DNA of 64,000 nucleotides from positions 15,430,501 to 15,494,500 of the forward strand of contig NC_012870.2 in NCBI RefSeq assembly GCF_000003195.3. The letters run 5' to 3'. The DNA is from Sorghum bicolor (Eukaryota; Streptophyta; Magnoliopsida; Poales; Poaceae). Positions 58,892 to 64,000 of the stretch are shown here, one piece after another (position 1 is the first letter of the stretch; every line of letters begins with the position of its first letter). The translations under genes and the position numbers were made by a program. The notes beneath the pieces were generated by a model, which had not been told where the DNA came from, did no database searches, and was given only the letters and a program-made list of their open reading frames with translations.

Positions 58892-59391
58892 ACCGTGGCC
58901 CTAGTCATGGCTCACCGTGCACACAGGACCCGCTGAGGGTGATCGTCGATTGGAAGCGCTGCATGGCGCACATGCTCCGGCCTGGGAAGATTGGCTAGAT
59001 CCAGGGAGGAACATGTGCATACACTGTCTAACTCAAATAGATAGACGATGTATATAAGTTTTAAACCGTATACTACAACGTAGTATTGGTGCTATGTAGG
59101 ACTGCCTTTGGTTCAAATTTGTAAGTCTTGCTCGAACTTCACAATTATATTCGAGTTCTAGGGCCAATCATCTTCATCCAACCAGCCTACATGTGTAGTA
59201 TGTCAAATACTCAATCCTAATAATTCCAAAGTATTTATATCTTTTTGAGCCATATTATTTACTGCTCATTTAGTTATGTGAGAGATGGGCTCTTTTGAAA
59301 ACACGACGAAGAGGAATAAGCTTTTGACATGCTGCACAATTCAATGAACTTATATGAGACTATCTTTTAGACTTAACAATTTTGTTACTAA

Positions 59392-59773
59392 GGCCCCGTT
59401 TGGTTGCAACTGGTAAACTTTAAAAACTATTATATCAAATGTTTGGACACATGTATAAAGTATTAAATATAGATAAAAAAATAACTAATTACACAATTTT
59501 TTTATGAGACCCAGTTATAGACGCAGACGCTCACATACACGAGCACACACTCACCCCTATGAACGCACGCACTCACACCCTACCCCTATGAGCACCTTGG
59601 AAGCACCGAGGTTGGATCGGCAAAGTTCAAAATTGACGAAGTCACCACAGGCACCTCGCTAATTTGCGAGATGAATATTTTAAACTTAATTAGTCCATGA
59701 TTGGACACTAATTGCCAAATAAAACAAAGATACTACAGTACTGTTACTTTACTGCCTCTAACCAAACACACCC
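59392..59773. mobile_element. Tourist-like MITE split by a non-LTR fragment
   Basis: Ends GGCCCCGTTTGGTTGC and CTAACCAAACACACCC, with TAA at 59389-59391 and 59774-59776. About 59499-59655 is foreign: starting with a T-run on plus, it reads (on minus) GTGAGTGCGTGCGTTCATAG and similar words ending in an A-run, like the 3' end of a grass SINE or LINE. Confidence 0.75.
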
Positions 59774-59883
59774 TAAATTTTGGCCCTAGTCTTCGTCGAA
59801 ATCCTTAGGTCCGCCACTGACTAGGGGACTGTCTCGTGTGCTGTCTTACTTAGCCAAGCCAAAATTTGGTCATGCCCATCAAA

Positions 59884-60200
59884 TTTTTTTGAAGGAACTA
59901 GAGGGGTTTGCACCCCTACAGAGAATAAATTAAAATAAAGCACAAGGTTTAACAATTACAAATTACAAAAACAACTAGGCAAAGGGGGATCTCTGCTTAA
60001 CGCATGGGCATAGAAGTCAGCACAGAAGTTTGATCAATGTCTAGCAAAAGTGGGATTGGACCAAAGGATGTGGCCATGTACTAGGGTGCTAGTCAAAGGT
60101 TGTTCCCACACATGAAACAAGGCGAGCCCCAGGGAAACTTTTCTTTAAATAAAATACGAAAGGAATGAAAACAAATAAGCATCGATAAAAAACAAATGCG
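59884..60200 (-). mobile_element. LINE 3' tail
   Basis: On plus, AATTTTTTTGAAGGAACTAGAGGGGTTTGCACCCC begins a tail of the same type as at 5089, 45799 and 50497 (A-run at the 3' end on minus, GGGGTTnnAnCCCC word). Only untranslated or strongly decayed sequence follows. The left border is firm and the right border approximate. Confidence 0.55.
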
Positions 60201-60767
60201 GAGTACATAAACAAGCTCAGACTAACAGCACAACCTCAATGTTCCAAGGTACATTCTTCTTTCTAGGTAATTTGAAATCTGTTTATGTCAGTTGGTCCAT
60301 TATTTAAATTTGGTGTTATCCCAGAAAGATAAAATTTAGGGCTTTGTGTTGTCTCTTCGATGATGACAAACTTCTTCAGGAATCTGAACACAGTAGCTAA
60401 TATGTTTCATTAATTTAGACATAATTCACTAGGAACCATCCTTAAAACTGAAAACAAACGGAATCAGACCTTTAGAAAGATTAGAAGAGCTAACAGATAC
60501 AGAGCACCTAGAAGAACTGAAAGGTACAGCTACTTGTAATGGTTTCTAACAGTACTATATAGAGCGGTTTCACTTGGAACAGACCAAGGACACAACCAAA
60601 TGTTCCAAGTTTGTTGAGTGATAATGTGTTGTTTCTAACTGGTGGACATCAAAGATTTTTGTCCTGAAAAGTATCAACACACAGGGTGCTAAATGACATA
60701 ATCAAATGTTTACAGCCATCTGCATTTTCTGTAGCGAAGCAGTAATTTCTATGTCTATTTAGTTTCT

Positions 60768-63700
60768 CTAATCCTCCTGGTCATCATCATTCTCGGGTAT
60801 ATCTAAGAACTCTTCTTCAACTTCATCGTCTGTTTCATCCCACAGCATTTCAAGAGCTTCTCGGTCTTCATCACTTTCATGGTCAGGCAGTAGCTGCTAG
60901 CAGTGCAAATCAATCAATGTTTTTTTTTCTTCTAAAGTGACAATTTCAGAAAAAAAATTGAACAGGATAAGGCATAACATACCTGATCATAGAGTTGCGC
61001 ATTTTGGAACTCCAACCAGTCCTGTAGCTGCGGACATTTCAAGATTGTAAGCCGCTCGAGCTGTTGGGGAAGAGTCTGGTCAAAAGGGAGATGCAGTTTC
61101 CGGCACGCTATTATGTTTAGCAGCTTGAGAGATTGCAAGTTGCTAAGGCCCACTAGTTCCTGCAGCTTATGGCATGCACGAACCACAAGGATCTCTAGCA
61201 GTGGCAGGTTCTGGCTAAGAATGACGTACTCTATGTTGTGAGAAAGAGACACCTTCAACGCTCGCAGCAATGGCAAGTTCAGGTCAGAAAATAACTCTTC
61301 GTTAAGTTTTCCCTTTAAGACCAAACTAGAAAGGTTTGGAAGATGTGGCAGCCTGACTAACTTATCGCAGTTCTTGATCACTAATTTTGACAAGGATGCA
61401 GACAATGGACGTGGAAGATGCCTCAACTCAAAGCATTCCTTGATTCTGAGTTCGTGGAGGCAAGAGAAGTCCCCATCATCTACTCCGGACCATTCCACCC
61501 AAGTTGGCATGTTCTCAAACTCTAGATCCTTCAATGAAGGGAAGCCTTTTGTATCACCTTGCCCACAGAATTCCTTTGAAATGTGCCGAACGCCTCTCAT
61601 CCATTGCACAGAGAGCTCAAGGAGGTGAGGCAATTTACCCAGTGTAGGAAGAAATTCAGAACTTTGCTCATACAGAGTTATTCGAGTCAGTTGGGTGAAG
61701 CTAGAAAGCCCTAACCATTCTGGATATCTGTAGCCACCATAGTTGGCTACCTCCAACTCCTTCAGATTGCTATGCGGCCGAAGGCTCTCAAAAATTGCCT
61801 CCTCAAACTCGGGTGTACGTACAATGTCACATTGAACTCCGGAATGATGTCTGCATCTACTAGGTAATGATCCATCGGCCCAATCCAATGTTAACTTTAG
61901 CAAGTGTTGTTTACTGACCAGATTAGCAGTTTGTGCATCATCTACACTGCTTACTCTCCTTAATCCAGTAATAGACAGCTCTGGACGTATGTTGACAAGG
62001 CCATGTAGCTCTGCAATGTTGCAATGCCAGCTCCCACTTCCAATGCTGAACCTTGACAAGGACTGCAATTTCTTCAGTTGTCCAACCCCACTTGGCATGC
62101 ATAACGGGGACCGCTCATCTAATTGGAGATGGCGGAGACTGACTAATTTCTTGATTCCTTGGGGAATCTCAGTTAGGCTGTAGGTTCTTGCATCCAAGAC
62201 CTTAAGATTGTGCAGATTTTCAATAGAATCAGGAATACTTGTGACTTCTGTCTTGAATAGAGAAAGGTATCTTAAAAGTTTTAAGTCTCCAATTGAATCT
62301 GGCAAGGTCTTCAATCCAGTGTGACTGAAATCTAAAACTCGCAGTTGCTGGAAACTTTGCCATAGTCGGTCAGGAATTATCACATTGATATTAAAGGAGA
62401 ACAACTTGGAATAGCATTTTGAATTGTCTGTTGAGTTGATAACTTGAAGTACTCTGAGGCCTTCTGGAATCTTAGCAGATTGCAACATTACATTTATATC
62501 AGAAGAACTAACAACTAAAGATAAATACCGATAACCTTGGTCTACTTCATGGAAATGCTGGATGTTTATTTTCAGGAAATCTTCACCTGCAACGAACTGT
62601 AGCAGGTCATGGACAAGATCATGCATCATGAAGCAATCCAATTCATCATCAGATTTGGTCTGCTGTATCATAGTTCTTTGCATCAGATCATCAAAGTATA
62701 AGCTACCAATATTTTCAACCCGTCTGCGACTACCTTGTTTGAGGATATCCAGTGACATCCAAAGATTTATGACATTATCTTTCAAGAAAAGGTACCTTCT
62801 TGGAAGCAAGGTGAGGAAAATGAAACACCGTCTAAGGTGCTTCGGCATCCGATCGTAGCTCAACCTCAGAGCTGGCAGGACATGGTCTTCACTTCCTGGT
62901 AGCTCCCACTGTTCACTATTCAGTACCTCCTTCCATCTCTCCATGGTAGGCTCAAAGCGAAGAGCACTTGCAATTGCTTTTATTGCCAATGGCAACCCTC
63001 CACACTTTTCCACAATCTTCTTGCCAATTTCTTCAAAATCACCATGGATATCTTGAACATTGAGGGCAAAGGCCAGTTGCTTAAACAAGATCCATGATTT
63101 ATCAACAGATAAGAAGCTTATATGGTAGGGAGGCATGGTTTGGAAAGTTCTTGAAACAGATTCGTTACGGGTGGTTAGTAGGATCATTCCCAGTTGAGCA
63201 CTTAGCATAGGAGACAGTAAAGCATTCCAAAGGTCCCTGTCCTCATTCCACACATCATCAAGAACAAGCAAGAATTTCATGCCCTCAACTTGCTCCGTCA
63301 GTGCATCTTGGAGATCATCCATTTCCATTGCCTCACATTGTCTTCTTGAAAATGACATGAGGATCTTACTTGCCAAGTTCTTGACATTAAACTCAGGAGA
63401 TACATGTACCCAGCCCTTGATGTCGAAGTATTTACAGATCCTTCGATCATTGTACACTAGTTGAGCAAGTGTTGTCTTGCCTACTCCTCCCATACCAATA
63501 ACAGGGAGGACGGAAAGCGTCCCTGCATCAGCATTGACACCTGCTGTTAACATTTTGATGACGCTTTCCTTGTCTTCTTCTCTGCCAACAATGTTTAGTT
63601 CATCTGCATGTGGGTTGGTCGGCAGAGGCAACAATTCATTGTCATCTTCTAGCATGGGCGCATCACTCTCATCCATCTGGAGGTCATTCCATGCCCTTGT

Positions 63701-63787
63701 TATTTCATTGAACCTCTCTAGAATCTTTTTAACCCTTGTCGCTAACTCATCAGGAACAGGAACAGGAATAGGGTCTGCTTCTGGTTC
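60768..63787 (-). CDS. CC-NB-ARC-LRR resistance-type protein, 5' exon outside the window
   Basis: An intracellular plant immune receptor (NLR) that would sense pathogen effectors and switch on defence. Exons seen: 63787-60983 (935 codons) and 60896-60768 (43 codons with stop). The big exon opens EPEADP after a TTACAG acceptor, the same border as the neighbour relic. It holds the P-loop GMGGVGKT (63496-63473), kinase-2 KFLLVLDDVW (about 63280), GLPL as GGLPLAIKAIAS, the CFIFLTLLPRRY region (RNBS-D-like), MHD as MMHDLVHDLL (about 62620), then LRRs to about 61000. No stop or frameshift. The last exon encodes an acidic tail (DETDDEVEEEF, ENDDDQED) and may start at either of two AGs three bases apart. 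The coiled-coil exon is expected near or beyond 64000, since the relic's lies about 320 bases upstream of its NB exon. Confidence 0.9.
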
Positions 63788-64000
63788 CTGTAAGTAAAGT
63801 TCTAACAATATGATTATTCATTTATATTTCATTTTCAATTAACATACTTTATGGATGGGAACAGTACAAATATGAAAACCGTTGAATAATTCTTCTCATC
63901 TGCGTAACCATCTCAGATAGACTTGTTTTGTCTAGAACATATCTGATTCAGCTTGCATAGCATGGAAGAAAGTGTATATGCCATGCACATAACTTTTTGG

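Overview
The window is plant nuclear DNA, most likely from a panicoid grass close to Sorghum. The reasons are GC-rich exons in AT-rich flanks, Tourist, Stowaway, CACTA and Mutator-like elements of grass type, and the families of GDSL and NLR genes present. The species is an inference; I could run no search.

Layout. A plus-strand array of GDSL (SGNH-fold) esterase/lipase genes covers the left four-fifths: copy 1 (1755-3436), copy 2 (8373-10131), copy 3 (28329-29850), a decayed copy 4 (34681-35967) and copy 5 (46574-50247). Copies 1-3 share five exons at the same positions and phases; copy 5 keeps introns 1 and 2 but has exons 3-5 fused. Copy 2 has a Thr where the family has the block III Asn, and a one-base phase problem at intron 2. 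The right end (52.5-64.0 kb, minus strand) holds two CC-NB-ARC-LRR resistance-type genes. The left one is a pseudogene with its P-loop deleted. The right one is an intact NB-ARC-LRR exon plus an acidic last exon, and its first exon lies beyond the window.

Between and inside the genes are many transposable elements whose ends I could place from target-site duplications (TSDs). They are: a 12.7-kb CACTA element (13607-26303, TSD AGT) with decayed TNP2-like and Transposase_24-like genes, itself holding a second CACTA element (22210-26246, TSD CCA); a third small CACTA (5463-6497, TSD GTA) inside a LINE; a 3.6-kb Mutator-like element (41621-45241, 9-bp TSD) whose transposase is a FAR1-like gene with an internal deletion; two more elements with 9-bp TSDs (135-942 and 7523-7786); several Tourist-like (3-bp TSD), Stowaway-like (TA) and hAT-like (8-bp) MITEs; LINE 3' parts; and a possible solo LTR.

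The GDSL array and the NLR pair are each tandem gene families that have grown, changed and partly decayed while mobile elements filled the spacers and introns. I saw no tRNA, rRNA, CRISPR or bacterial-type feature, and no convincing wholly new system. The most unusual points are the GDSL copy 2 active-site change, the exon fusion in copy 5, and the FAR1-like Mutator element with complete ends.
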